Shown: one piece after another, positions 27,501 to 41,600 of the stretch
Layout: each line of letters starts with the position of its first letter
Numbering within the stretch: position 1 is the stretch's first letter
The notes under the pieces: generated by a model
Told to the model about the DNA's origin: nothing
The model's input: only the letters and a program-made list of their open reading frames with translations
The model's database searches: none
From: Nereocystis luetkeana
Lineage: Eukaryota; Sar; Phaeophyceae; Laminariales; Laminariaceae
Direction of reading: 5' to 3'
Length of the DNA stretch: 64,000 nucleotides
Assembly (NCBI GenBank): GCA_031213475.1
Contig: JARUPZ010000007.1
Span: forward strand, 7,249,586-7,313,585
Made by a program: the position numbers and the translations under genes

Positions 27501-30500
27501 TGGCCAAGGCATACCGTCAACGGCCTTGCATGCGGCCAAAAGGCATGCGTGACTTGACATAGGTGCACTTATGACCATGTCGCGATTCCACCCCGGCGCG
27601 ACTCGTGCTCAACGGTCACACGGCCAAGGCATACTGTCAACGGCCATGCATGCGACCAAAGGCATGCGTGACTTGACATTGATGCGTTTCCTGCCCCCTC
27701 CCCGCCTTCCCAGCATGCACGACCCGAACCAACGAGGCAAGAAAGTGCTGAAGTCTTCCCGCGATAAAAAATGCAAGGGATCGTATCATACGTAGTGGCT
27801 AGAGGGAAAGAGAGGAGTACCCGCCATGTGATCCCCCTCGGATCTGGACTACGACCGGGAGAGGACTAGAGAAATCCGGCCACCCGAAAACGTGCAGCAT
27901 GAGCTTCAAACGTCGATCACGTTCTTGAAAACATTCGTAGAACGAAGAAAAAAAGAACAAAGGGGAACCGAAAATAAGGTAGCATGATAGGATGGAAAAC
28001 AAAAACACAAAAAAGAGGCACCTTGTATAGTCTCCTGGAGGACTGGTAACAGGAACGCAGAAAGTACTTCGAGGTCCGTGACGGTGAGCACACCCACCGC
28101 CGGTTTGCGACCGCCGCTGCTAGCTGACGGGCTTTTCCTCGCCGAATCCGGTCGTAAAACGCCCTGTCGGGTTTTGGAGCGGTTACGGCGGTGAGGGAAT
28201 AAGTACGAGAGATGGAGTTGACAAAAAATTGTAAGCACCCTGAGCTTTGCCCTGCGTTTCGGCTCTCTATCTGACATTCCTCCGCGAATGAAACGGCGCA
28301 ATAGATGTAACAGCACGCAAATACGACAATGCAGATTACACGCAATGTCAGGTTGGATGGAACGGCTCGTCAGGTGTAACGGCAAGTTGGATGATAGATG
28401 GAATGACGCCTTTGATGGAGCAGCATGTTAGAAGGCACCGCAGGTTAGACGTAACGGCACCTTAGATGTAACGGCGCATTAAACATATTGGCATGTTCGA
28501 GGTATAACGGCACGTTAAACGTAATGACGTGCTCGATGTAGCGGCACGGTAGATTAAACGGCACGTCAGATGTAACGGCACCTTAAATGAAGCAGCAAGT
28601 TGAGTGGAACGGTATACGTTAAATGTATTGGCACGTTTGTTGCAGACCAACGTCCAGGCCTGCATGCCACTGCGCATGCCGAGCCTCGATTCTCTATTTC
28701 ACCCGCACCTTCAACCAAGGGTTTTGCTGAAGGATGGAAGCATTCACACTGCCTGCCTGCAGTTCAACGTCGTTCAATTCCCCAAGGCAGCACACCAGGT
28801 AGGGTCGGCAGCGATTGATTCCGTCCTGCGAGAGAAAACATGGACAGCGTGGGGGGGCCAGGGGCACACAAAAAAAAGTTAAAAAAAAAAACATCACGCC
28901 ACTTTTTTCTCGAGACCCAGACAGCGGGGGGGATACGGAAACCAATGAAAAGAAATGAAACGAAACAAAGGGTGTTTCTGTCCCAAGTACGTACGTACGT
29001 ACAGATACCCCATCACACTGTTTTATTTCTTTATTCTTCTTACCTTTTTTGGAGTGTTCTCGTGCCTTTTTTGTTTTTTTGTCGTGAAACCCTGACGGAG
29101 GAGTGGGCTGCAAAATACGTGTGCTACATTCGTAGCTGCACAAAAGAGCCAAAACGAATTTGATCGACTTGGCAGACTGCGCTGAAACTCGAGAGATTGT
29201 TACGTACGAGAGCGGTTTTCAGAAGCCGACTTGGTATCAAGTTACAGCGACTGGAACGTTGACACCCTACAGTATCTGTGATGCGAAAAGACGCGTAGCT
29301 CGTTGAAAAAAAAACTGAAGCTGACAAGAGTTGCGGGACGGATAGCTGATAGCCCGCAACCTACCGCATAAATTAAAGCTGGGTCGAAGTTGTAGCTTTA
29401 TTTTAGGGTTACTTGCGTCAAGATCGACTAGGTGTAGCTCGCCAAAGATCTACGTAGAATGGTGAGGACCGTCATATTTACGTTTCTAGTTGGTATTCTA
29501 TGGTGGGTTCCCAGGTGGCATGCTATGAGAGACGAGGGAAAGCCCTCTCCGCCCCTTTGACTTCAACTTCTATAACACACATGAGTACAATATTTATCGC
29601 TTCTCTTCCACCGCCTCATGGCGTCCTGGGTTTCTACTCCCACCTCCTCGTGAGCGAGGCAACCCGTCGAACACCCGTTCGCCAGAGTGATCAACCCCAA
29701 GTTTTCTACGAGTACTGCAGACCTAGCGCAGGGGTCTGCTTCAGTGGTCTGCTTGAACTGGAGTGCTCGGTGTTGCCACGGGCACATTGCTCATGATGGG
29801 TATCAGCAGTGGCTTCGGGGTGGATTCACGGTGTTCGTTCTGTTTATTACAACTTTTTTGTGGTACTTGAAGTGTTTTTAAGCATTTGGTCACTATCGAT
29901 CGGTTGGCGCTTGTAGCAAGATACAGACAGACGCGATGTTTATTGGGGGATTCGGCCGTATGGTGCATTGGAAATGGTATTTATAATGGAGGATGTTGGT
30001 CGATGGTTGTGGCAAGATACAGACGCGGATGATGGTGAGTTCCATGGGTTATGGGGCTTGTCGGGTTTTATTTTGCAACGGTGAGTTATCCCAAGTTTTA
30101 ATAAACCTTGGTCACTGTTGGTGGGTGTTTATATTATAGCAAGATGCGATGTAGTTCGGGGAGTTCTGTGGTAAATAGGTTTTAGAACTTGGGTTGTTGG
30201 TTGATGCCTGTGCTGAGATACAGACGCGATAAACAGCAGGAGATTGGTTGGCGAGTTCTATGGGTAATGATAATTCTTGCAGCGGGACATTGGAGTGTGG
30301 GGATAGGCACGAATGTTTGTCTGTGCCCCGACGTCCACTCTCCATGGTTACTGAATGTCGTCAGTGTGGCTTTCAGTGAGTTTTCTCGCCATGTGCGTCA
30401 TGTGATGATGGGCTCTACGTCAAGAGATATCATGCGAGGAGGGCTTCGCCGCGGCTGGCTGACGCCCGCCTTGGGTCCGCGCATGAACGTGATGACCAAG

Positions 30501-33500
30501 GATGTAAGAAAACCTAGGCCGTAACCGCGACAGTATTACCAAGGGGTATTAAAAAAAACGTGCCTGAGTGAACATAAATGAAACTCTCGAATCAGATTCA
30601 ACGGACCGACAACGAATGTTGCCAATAAAAGCATTACGCAGAGTTGACCACGAAGTACGCGAAAAGCCGGGTCTAAACGTTTTGAACATTGCCAGCAGGT
30701 ATCGCTCTCATCTGCTTCGTTTGCCGTCTCCCCCCTTGGGCCTACTTCAAGCTGGCACTCACTTGTTCGTACAGCAGCAACAGCACTACTTTTACTATCA
30801 GTAGGAAAAAATATGCATTCGTATCCCTACAGCATACCTGCTCGTACATTACAATACGATACAGCGTGATAAAATAACGTTGTTGTCGACAACAAACACC
30901 AGCCGCAGCATAGCATGTGTGGGGTTCCAAAAAAAGGAGGGAAAACAAATGACACCCATGACGAAAAACACGAGGTTTCATGGATTTGAACCTCCGTTCT
31001 GTCAATCACCAAGAAGAGACAAAGATGTGTGTAGAACCACCCGGCATCTTTTATACTTTGACCTGCAGTAGTAGACTGATGTGTTTCCAACGTTACGAGT
31101 ACCCACTCAGACATCGAAACACTTATTTTTGAAAAAGCAAAACGAAAACAGCACGCCCCCCCGGGACACGATACAAGCGCGGCCGAGGCCGCCCCTGGCA
31201 GGGTCGGGAGGGGTGAGCAAGGTGAGGCACGAACAGGAAACAGCCCACCGAGTGATGGACCTCATTGCCAGCTAAATCGAAATTGGCTCGAAGTCAGGGC
31301 TATTGAACACCATTCGGTACGAGCTCTCACAGCCGACCTCAGCATATCTACGTACATCTATCTGTACTTATATACGTGTATACACCTGGCCTATTTAATA
31401 TATTAAAACATATATCGTGATGGCGCTCGAACCCACGCGCGCGATACTGGGAGGCGAACGGTCAGGCCGCCACCCCAACTCAGTCATACGCGGGTGCTAG
31501 TCCCAGCATAACGAGCGTTTTTTTGTGTTAAAAATTCTTGAAAATTCTATATTTCCCACCATAGTAGGCCGTGGCGAGGGGAGATCAATTTTACGAAGTC
31601 CTTGAGGACACTCGAAAACACTCACCGGGACATGGGTTACTGGCTTTATAGCACAACCCACTGCTTCTCTTGAAGATAAAAAAGAGAACGAAGAGAAAAC
31701 ATTTGTTTCCTTAAAACACCACCTATTTTGGGGAAATACTTCGTATATGTTTGGGTTCCAGGAACTGATTTCTAGGCCCCACATTCCCGTTTCCTTTGGC
31801 TGGACAGTAAAAAACACCGATAAGCTCTGCAAGATCACGCTGTAGAATTTCGATGAACTTTTGGGGCACTTCTACGTTATTCTAGGGTCTTGGTTTGATT
31901 TTACAGTAGGCGCAGCCAATCGATTTCTGCGGGGGATCTGGTTTGTCAGAAATAGGGCTAAAAACAGGAAAAAAAGAAGAAAAAAACATGAATTTTTGCT
32001 GGTTGTTGACTCTGGAGAAACGGAGAATTACCCCAGAAAAAAAAAACTCGGAAAGCTCCAGGGAGCATCTTGACTAGTTTACCGGTGTGTTTGACTTTGT
32101 AGAGTAAAATCGCGTATGTTCGGCTCAACAACTCAGTTCCAGAAAGATTACTCAGAGGACAAAACACTCTTCGACAACAACGACCCTAAGCAGGCTATCA
32201 GGTAGATGGTCTCTGCCACCGACGCCATCTATAGTGGGAATCAGGGTGGGACATGGGGTATCCCTTGCCAGGTTTGCCTATTGGGCAGGTACTCGTTGGT
32301 AGTCAAGTGTGTTGTTTGCTTAGAGGTAGAAGAGAAGCTGCTTTAGTCGTTTCGAGCACGGTAGAAGACTGGCGGGCGGCCTCATCGTTTGCGAGAAACC
32401 TCTGGTTTCCCATCTGAAACACGCCTCGCAAGTATTGTCAGCGCGATCCCATTACCTACACCCAGGTAATTGCCGGTCTTTCGACGTCATTCAAAGCAGT
32501 ACCAAAACATTAGTGCTATATAACCAGCAGTCACTCTTGCAACAACGAACGACGCACCAAAATCTGCCGCGAAGAAAATATGCGTTCTCAGAACCTTTGC
32601 GTACGCAATTTCCGTAAGGTTGCTGGTAGCCCCTTTTCGTCGCTAATTCGATAAAAGTACCGTGAAAAATACTATCAGGTGCACGTACAGGCTCCACCTT
32701 GACGATACTCGCCGACGTGCGGGGAACAAAACACAAAAATAAAAATAAAATGCAGCCTGCGTCTTGCACACCCTTCAAGGGGTGGTGGAGCCGTGCCCGC
32801 GAGAAAAGAAGTGAAGGCATGGCCCTATTGGGGAAGGAGGGGATGAGTGCCCGCTATTACGGCCCTAGATCTGGGCGACGATAGGAAGAGAGCTGGAAGT
32901 GGGGAGGGGGGAGGGGTGCAGTGCCCGCTACGTGACCCCAGCTCTGAGCTACAAAATCGGGGGAACTGGAGAAGTAGGGCAAAGATAATACATGGGATGG
33001 GGGGGGGAAAAGAGGAAGACGATAAACTCACCAACACTGCGCTAATCCCCTTTGGAGTTTGGAGGTCCTCGGTCGACATGTCGCTACGGACGTCCATGTA
33101 GCCAAAGGTTACGCCCCTGGAATCCAATAATTCCTTCAGAGCAGGCGCCGCGACCGTTTTGAAGGCCTCGCGTTCGAGTACCATGTCCCAGCGGGTGGAC
33201 AGGTATAGCGTGAACTCCCTCATGTGTCTGGTGCGACAAAGAACAAAATGCCACGCGCGGGGTCCCGCGATTTACATTCGTGGCCGGAGGGGGCTTCATA
33301 CATACGTCAATGCCAACGTTCTCGCACACAAGACAGCCTTACAAATTATCTAAAGGGAGTCGGTGTTTGGTAAGGCACAGGCTGCGACCGCTGAGTAGAC
33401 GTTCGACTTAAGGCTGCATAATGCCTCCCCGAGTACACTCATACATGTACGGGATGCAAACACAATAAGTACTACTCGGACATTTCGCGGAACGTGAATG

Positions 33501-36500
33501 CTTGCATGTATGGCCGGTGCTTTCAGCGCTTGTAGAGCTGACCAAACGAAATCCATCAACTTACTTTCTGGGAGGTTTAAGTGAGATCTGTCGGTGCACG
33601 CCTTCTCGAAATATAGCTCGTTTCTATACTTCAGGTTCTGCGAGACTTGTGAAAATATATGCACAATTGGCTCGATACCGTCGTCATCGTTTGCACGTAT
33701 AGACTGCTGTATGTGTAATATGTTTTGCTGGTTAGACGCATGACAGAACATGATCTGCCTGCTGCCTGACCTACGTATGTACGGCCGACTTTAATTGGAA
33801 ATCGAGCCTACATGCTGTATTAAAAGTCAACTGTACGAGTAGGGCCGGTATTTTGAGGACGTTCTGGTGATCACGAGCCGAAACATTATCTTCGCTACGC
33901 CTGTATGCTTTGATGTAGACCAGGGACGAATTATGCCCCAATAGCGATGCGCCATCGATACGAACCAGAAAGGCTCCTTGATATCCGAGTCTTAGCAGCA
34001 GACCACGTGGTAGAGGCTTCGCTTCCTTTTGGCGTCGGCTCGTACGCATGTTGCATACCTTTGCGGTACTCAAACGTACCACTACGCTCACCTCACACAC
34101 CTGTTACATTTCTAGGCACGAGTGTACAACTCAAAACACACGCATAAACACACACACACACCTGTTACACCGCGCTCGACCGACGTCGAAGCCGATGACG
34201 CACTCAAAAATTCCGGAGGATCCCACAACGGCATCGTTCGAGTCTGTCAAGAAGGCGTGCACGACGTACTTCCCTGGAAGGCAGGGGCCCTCCTCGAACC
34301 GTACCTGGTTCACAGAACGGCACGGTGATGACGGCGTCCCCGAAAACAGATTATTTAACCCTCTCTAGACTTCCAGAGAGAAACTTGGAAAATTCCCGGA
34401 CCCGGACGGGGGCTACGACAAGGGAAAAGCAATGTCACGGTAGAGGTGGCATTTTTTTTGCCTTCTAAGGCAAGTTTTTTTTTCGGACGGTTTGAGCCCT
34501 TCAAGTGTGCAACTGCAAGTTAGCGTGATGATACTTTTGCTGCTGTAGAATAATGTTGTTCCAGGACTACCGCATAGAAGTGGCTGGTCGGCTTGCGGCG
34601 CGCACAAACGTTCTTCGAATTTATCCGTCCTCGGGGTAAAGTGATGTTGGGCTCGCTCGCTCATGCGAGGAGGAGCTTGTCAGAAAATAAGGAACCACCC
34701 CTGCACGCCGTGGCATTCATTACTCGGCATATTAGAAATATATAGTACCTGGTCGCGCTTTTTACGGCCGAAACATTTCTGACTGGCAAGGCTTCTCAAC
34801 CGAGGAAACTGCTTGTGTTTCCGTCCGTAGAGACGCGTGCCGCGAAAGGGGTAACACTTTTTTCGGCCGAAACTATTTATGGCAGACCGTGGCTCCTTAA
34901 CCCAACAAATATCGTGGGATACCATTTGCGCTTTACAGTATTGTATGCGGTATATATTCCTGGCACCTATTCATTGCCTTTTGGGGGTTGTTCGTCGGGT
35001 ATTGCACTCTCAGGTTTTTTTTTCTGGAATTTAGTTTTTTGGTTGAGGTATAGAGGTCCTCAAGTGAGCTTGCCTCAGAAGGAAAATTTAGGTGCTACCT
35101 TTACTCCGGCAACATTCCGTCGTCGCTTCAGTTCGTGCCAGGCATGCAGAGCGGGATCAATGAGGCCTCTCTGCTTGCGATCACCCTGAGAACCTCACGC
35201 GGGGCTACTCTACCCCCGCGCTGATCTCGCCTACAATCAACGCGGTACCCCGTCGCGGAGAGTAGATACCCCTATGAGGCAAACACGTGCGTATGCCTAG
35301 GCCAAATGATTGCTCATCGGGTAGATAAGGCGAGCGTTCCCCCTCGACGTCAGTTTTCGTTTTTTTGTTGTTGAGATGTATGAAGAAAGAGAGCAAAACT
35401 CAAGCGAAGAGCGTCCGAAAAATTAGGCAATATATAACGATTTATGTACATATATATATATATATATAAGCCGGTCGCCCCGGTGGTTCAAGTGGTTAAC
35501 CTCGAATTCTACTTGTTTGAGTCCTGGGTTCGAGCCCTAGGAGGGTCGGACTTTGACTTTATTTGCAAAAATAAAAGAAGGGATTCAATTGTTGAGAGCG
35601 CCTTGCAGCGTGGGTAGGCACAATTCGATGCGAGTCGACGAGGGAAGAAAAGGCTGAAATCTTCTCGCGATAAAAATGAAGGCACGTACCGTAGCGGGAA
35701 GGGGGGAGAAGAGCCTGCTATGTGACCCCGGATCTGAGTTACGAGTTGGAAGGAGAGAGAGAAGAAGATGTGCGAAGATAATGAATGGGATGGAAGAAGA
35801 AAAAAGAAAATATGTATATATATTTACCACTCTGTCCCGTAATAAAAGAACCGGTTTTACACTAAATGTTAAACCTAACGTAGGTAAAGTTTCGGGACAG
35901 AGTGGTAGAGCCCTACCGAAACACATATACATTCGAATAATCGATTCCACCAAAGCCCACCAAGTATATATATATATATCATACTGGTACTATTCTATTA
36001 TAGATAGGATGTCGACCGATTCTTAAAAAAGGTTTTACCCAGGATGAAGTGTGGAATATCACACCTCGTGCAGCAACAGAGCCTACGGCGAAAGTTTTGA
36101 CACATTGATATGTTAATTTCAAGTTCTGGTCCCTCCGTCATTGGGGCGGAGGGGGCCGGCCCTAACCCCTAGTACATACATACTTCGAAGTATATACGTG
36201 GTCTGCAAAAACGAACCACGTTCTCCGTACGTACCGTTCCCGCGCTAGTTCCCGGAAAGGGCTTTCGAACGATGCATGTACCGGCTGCCGCCTCCTCTCC
36301 CCAGGCAATGACACCGAGCCAGTCCCCCTTTGGAACCGCGGTGTCGTAATTGAATCGGTACTCCACCTGAGGTGGTGTGGCCAAAGGAGTTGACGATGAA
36401 TAACTATGATTCGCATGTAACCTCTGTCAACGGTGTCAGCTGCACAGGGAAGCACGAAAAAAAAGAGAGAGAGAAAAGGAGTCACACTCCTATCGATAGA

Positions 36501-38575
36501 GAGGCGAAAAACAACTATCAAATCGGAGCGTTGAGATATCTGTACAAATCGAGAAAACGAACTTTGAAAATAAAAAAGTTGTTTTTACTTGGTGTTGGCA
36601 TATCCCCCCCCTCCCCCTGTCTGGCTCCGGAAAAAAAAAAACTGTCTGGGTTCGATTTTGTTTTCCGTGCTCCCAAAGAGCTGCGTGGCAATCACTTTCC
36701 TTCTGTTCCTGCACGGCACGATTCAGTTTCCTGAAAAATCGACACTGCCTAAAAAAACGCCGTTGATGAAGGAATTCTACTAATATTTCAAGACGTCAAT
36801 TAACTACTTTCACCCATAACCCCCCCACACTTTTTTCTTTTTCGGGCGGCCGGTCACAGGTGTTCGTCGAGTTTTAGATATTTTGTGCGGGGTGGAAAAC
36901 CTTTACTCCGCACAAGGGGAATGATCTTACCGCGAAGTGTTTATGGTAAGGCACCCGAGAGGCAGTTACTTCCATTTCTGTCTCTTGATGTGGGCACATC
37001 GGAAATTAAATTAGCTCGTTGGAGCTGTCATCCATACGCAAGTCCGCCTCACAAGCGGTTCTTAGTAGGATGCAGCTCGCCCTTCATGCTACTCGCCGGA
37101 CACCTCACGGCGCTTCGCGCTTGGTCAACAACTGTCTGCCTGGTCTATGAAAACCCGACATGCTCCGTCCCGGTATCGTACGGATGCGAGGGTCTATGGT
37201 CGTACGACTACGGTCATGCATTATATCGAGTACACCCCCCCCCCCCTTGCGTAATACTATGTTCGTAAAATACTTCGTTCCGATATGATGAATCGATTTA
37301 CGCCACAAATGAGCACATTCAACAGAACCAAATCAGGAAAAATAAAAAACAGCGAAAAAAACGTTGTACATCGACGTACAGCGAGGAGACCGCAAACCGG
37401 TCGAACTACAGGCTATAGACAAACTCTTTGTCACATCCGCCCGCCTACCTACCTCCAGTGGTGCGCCACATGCCAGCCGTGTCAAGCTTGGGTCTAGGCC
37501 GGCGGTAGCGGCATGATCGAACGTGGCAGTCGCCGGACTGGGTGGACTGCCCGGGATAATCTTAAGGTCGACATGAGCCATATCAACCTTCGGATGGGGA
37601 AGGACACGTGCCGTGCGAACGTGGGAACGTTAGGCGCAGAGATGGAGTCGTCGTGAAACGCGGCTCTGTTGTACCAGCACAAGAACAGGCCTAACAACAC
37701 GTTTACAATTGCGTTTAGAAGTGCAACAACCGTGCTTTTCGGGACAAACTACTTGGAATTAATGAGGGGCAATTTTCGGAAGTAGGTAACAGGGCTAGAA
37801 CGACCTCAACAATCCAGGTTCCATGTCCTCGCTACCGGGTACGTACCAGCTAGGTTCTCGTTTCGACCTGCCTATGGTCTAATGCTCTCCTTCGTTCTAT
37901 GCATTCGCCACCCCATTTCGACCTGTGGTGTATTGCTCTCCTTAATTCCATATCCTCGCTACCAGTTTAGGATCGCTTTGTTGATATATGGCGTGATACT
38001 GCTCTCCTTTGTTCCGTTAGAGCGCTCTCGTTTGTTCCAATGTGTTCACTACCCAAGTTGGGGTCGCTTTTTGATCTACAGCGCAATGCTGCCCTTCGTT
38101 CCATGTCTTTGCTATACCAGTGATGACCGCTTTTTTACCGATATGGTCTCCCCGCTCACCTTGAAAATATCGCTCTCCGCCACACAGCAGCCGCTTCCTC
38201 CAAGGAAATACCGCACTACATAAGCTCCTTCTTGCACCACGATGCCCTCGTTCACCTCCACCACCCCCTGGTATAGGGGCAGCGAATTACACCCCCGTGC
38301 GTGCGAATGGGAGTGTGCGTTGGGCATTTATACGAAAAACGCGATCGATAGATGTGGCGAGTCAGCGGGAATGATGCTTCGCGTGGGGACAGTGGGGTTA
38401 TATCCTTGAAAGAAAGGTAGACGAGGGTCGTTCCTAACGAACAAAAACTGAGCGTCACGGAAACGTGACAACGACAGCAATAACAACAAATAGTAACAAC
38501 AGCAACAACAACACCAACAACGACAACAACTACAACTACAACAACTACAACAACAACAACAACAACAATAACAGC

Positions 38576-38660
<85 letters not shown>

Positions 38661-41600
38661 ACAACCACACGACATTGGCGCGAATCGTGACGCAACATTT
38701 TTCACAATCGCGATATCGGAAAAAAATGTAAACCTAAGTAATCCAGAAAATGTCGTACCACGATTCGCGACAAAAACAATAGGTGATTATTAAATGGGCT
38801 CAAGCCAAAATAGGCGTACGGCGTACCTATTTTGAGCCATTTATAGGCATACTATTATTCAATATTTCACCCGGGAAAAGGCTTTCTGACCCTCCCTCTG
38901 ATTGGCCACCGCCCGATCGTACCTATTGTCGGCTGAAAGGTAAGAGGTACACCTCTCTTAGGCTACTCAAGTTGGGCTTAGCCTATGTTTCGCTTAAATT
39001 TCACCTATATAAAGGGCTCAATTGCACATTGTTCTGGCAAAACTGAACACCGGCCACAATGATGTCGGGACCAGTTGGCAGGTGACTCGAGCTGACAAAC
39101 AAACAAAAAACGAGAAGATTGCGTAATCACATTTCGCGGAGGCATGTGTACTGTTTATCACGAGTACCGCACACGCGGTAATAACCCAGTAAAAAACCGG
39201 GCTGCTGGCTAGGAGAAGCCTTCTTACTTGGATACAGAGGCCCTTTTCAGGTACAGGTTGAACCATTCATAGGCACGACTGACGCCAAAGATAGGTGAAG
39301 CCCAACTTAACTAGACACAGAGAGGTGCACCTAGAATATTTGAGGCAACAACAGGTACGATCAGGCGCTGGCCAATCGGAGGGAGGGGCGGGAAGTCTTT
39401 CCCCGAGGGAGATACTTGGTGTACCTGTAAATGGCTCAAAAGACCTAGGTATACCTATTTTTAGCTTTTTTCCTTACTATTAATAATCTGAAAACGTGGC
39501 ATAACGCCGGGTTGCAAATGTCACGAATAGGGATTTGTTCTCACGAGTCGTGATGTGTTGCCACGAATCGTGTGTTTTTCGTTGCGTACGTTAGAAACGG
39601 AGGTGAGGTCCTCTCCAACGGTGTTGTCAAGGGGAGTCCTTCACGATGCTGTTTACCTTTCCGTCAGCGAAGCGACGTTGACGCTGACTTTCATACTGTC
39701 GACGCTTGCCAAAAAACACTGGCCGGACTTCAAGCCAAGCTACCGAGAACCGCAATCTTAGGCCTGATTTGCTGATAATCTGCTCTCTACGCCGATCGAT
39801 CGCTAGACAGGGCATGAAGTTCGAAATGAGATATCTGTCTCAGTGCTGTTGAAAATCGATCATCCTCGCAAAAGAGACCGGATAAATGCTGCCGTGCGTG
39901 CTTTCATATCCCGGCAATGCGGTCCCGTGAGTACCGATGGGTTGCGGAAACGGTCAGTCTTCGCTGCGAGGGCCGTCCTTCAAACACCAACACATGTCAG
40001 TGCGACGTCTCCCCTGTAAGTCTTTGCTTCCCCCGGGCATTCGACGCCGAACGACAAGCGATTGCGGGTTTTAATACCAATCAACACGATAATCCTCCCC
40101 CTTCTATACCCCCCTTTAGCTCGTATACATCAAAAAAACATTTTTCTATCATACCCGCCACCCGCCGCCCCTTCTCCTTCTGGTCACCTCGTTCTCTGGC
40201 GGCAACGTTCGCCACCCAACCATTGTTTCCTTGAGAGGGATGCCACTGCCACTGCCACTGCCGCTCTCCGTTTTAGTTCTCGCGGCGGGCTCCTCGCGGT
40301 GCTTCGTATCCTCACCCTGTGCAGTGGTAGTCCCTTCAGAATCAATCGGAGCACCCTCCTTCGAAGAATCGATCGAGGCTCCATGTTTTTGCGAGGCACC
40401 TCGCTTATCATCGCCGCTGCCCCCGCTACCCACACATATTCCATGTCCCGGTTCCGATGCTCCCGGAGGCGCCGTCGCTAACTCCCTGTTCCCTTTGACG
40501 CCAGTATCTTTGGATATTGTGGGGGATTGAGGTTGAGGTCGGGTGGGCCGGTGGATGGGGACCAACAGCGTGCGGGGCGGCTCTAAGAACAGCAGCAGCA
40601 GTAGTACTACTAGGAGTAGTAGTGTTAGTGTTTGTTTGGTCGGTGGGATACCGGGAGGGTTTGCTGGTGAGCATATTTTGAGCAGCTGTAGTCGTGGCAA
40701 GGGGAACATACTCACACGGTGAGTCAGAGACCCTATTGTTAGGTGTATGGTGGCCAGCGGTAGCGACGGGGGTGGTGGTGGGGGCGTCCTGGAGGAAGAA
40801 CAGACCGACCCAGTCCTTAGCGGGGTGGCGGTGGTCGAGGTTGTCTCTGTGACAATACCTGGGCATAAAACGGAACGCAGACAAAAATGGTGAGGGATAC
40901 AATACGTAATTAGAACGTTCAATACGTGGTAGGTCAATAAAACGCTCAATAGGTTAATCACCCGTTCATCAGAGAGTTTCAAGTGAGTTAATAGAGGCCC
41001 TTCAAGCGTTCAAGAACTTGCGCAGCCCCTTTTTTTGCTCGCTCGAAGGTATAGGTCAGGACATGCAAACGCAAGTTCGCGCTTTGTGATGACTACCGGT
41101 AAACGGGAAGAAGGTGTTGGGAGGACGGAATGTCTACGTGCAAAGCCTGGCCATTTTTAGCATATTTTGAGTTGTTGTCTCCAACTATATGACTCTTCCG
41201 CCACGTCTGGAAAATATTACTCATGAAATAAATAAAGAAACAAACTCTTGAACTTGAAGGCAGATCGAGGGGCTGGGACTTGGACTTTTAGTTCACAGCA
41301 CCGACAACCAATTTCGCTATCACCTTCTTTTTCCTGTGTAGAACGGAGAGAAAGTGCTGGTTGAAGGATAAAACCTACCTCAATCCCAACCTTGGCGGTT
41401 GTATAACACTACCACCCACTGGGCTACAAAATCTGCGCTGATCGATAGGCTTGTAGGTGTGACTCAGTAGGGCAATGAGTAAGACCATGTCACCAACAAA
41501 ATACATAATTTGGTAGTTCGATTCGGTCTCGGCATGATTGATCTCCGGGGCGAAGCCCCTGCCACGCGCTGCTGCTCTTGGCAATCAGGAGGCTTCGAGC

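Larger units (their letters stand above)
28826..33031 (-). other. 4.2-kb intron between exons 12 and 13
   Basis: Contains a 110-bp tandem repeat, a tRNA-like relic, a family L fragment and a diverged SINE. No coding exon recognised. Confidence 0.65.

Noticed and set aside
28604..28882. Plus-strand ORF with an acceptor-like start and a GTAGGG donor-like end
   Set aside because: The minus strand of the same stretch encodes the DUF4062-like exon 13 with better borders and family motifs.
31413..31490. Functional tRNA-Gly
   Set aside because: A B-box and anticodon-like loop are present, but stems do not pair and there is no T-run terminator.
35585..35953. Minus ORF of 122 codons, with similar ones at 32.8 and 59.4 kb
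   Set aside because: Antisense of the SINE body; the similarity between them is that of the SINE.
38252..38731. Long open frames (poly-Val, poly-Cys, poly-Asn)
   Set aside because: Produced by the (CAA)n array; no splice or family support.
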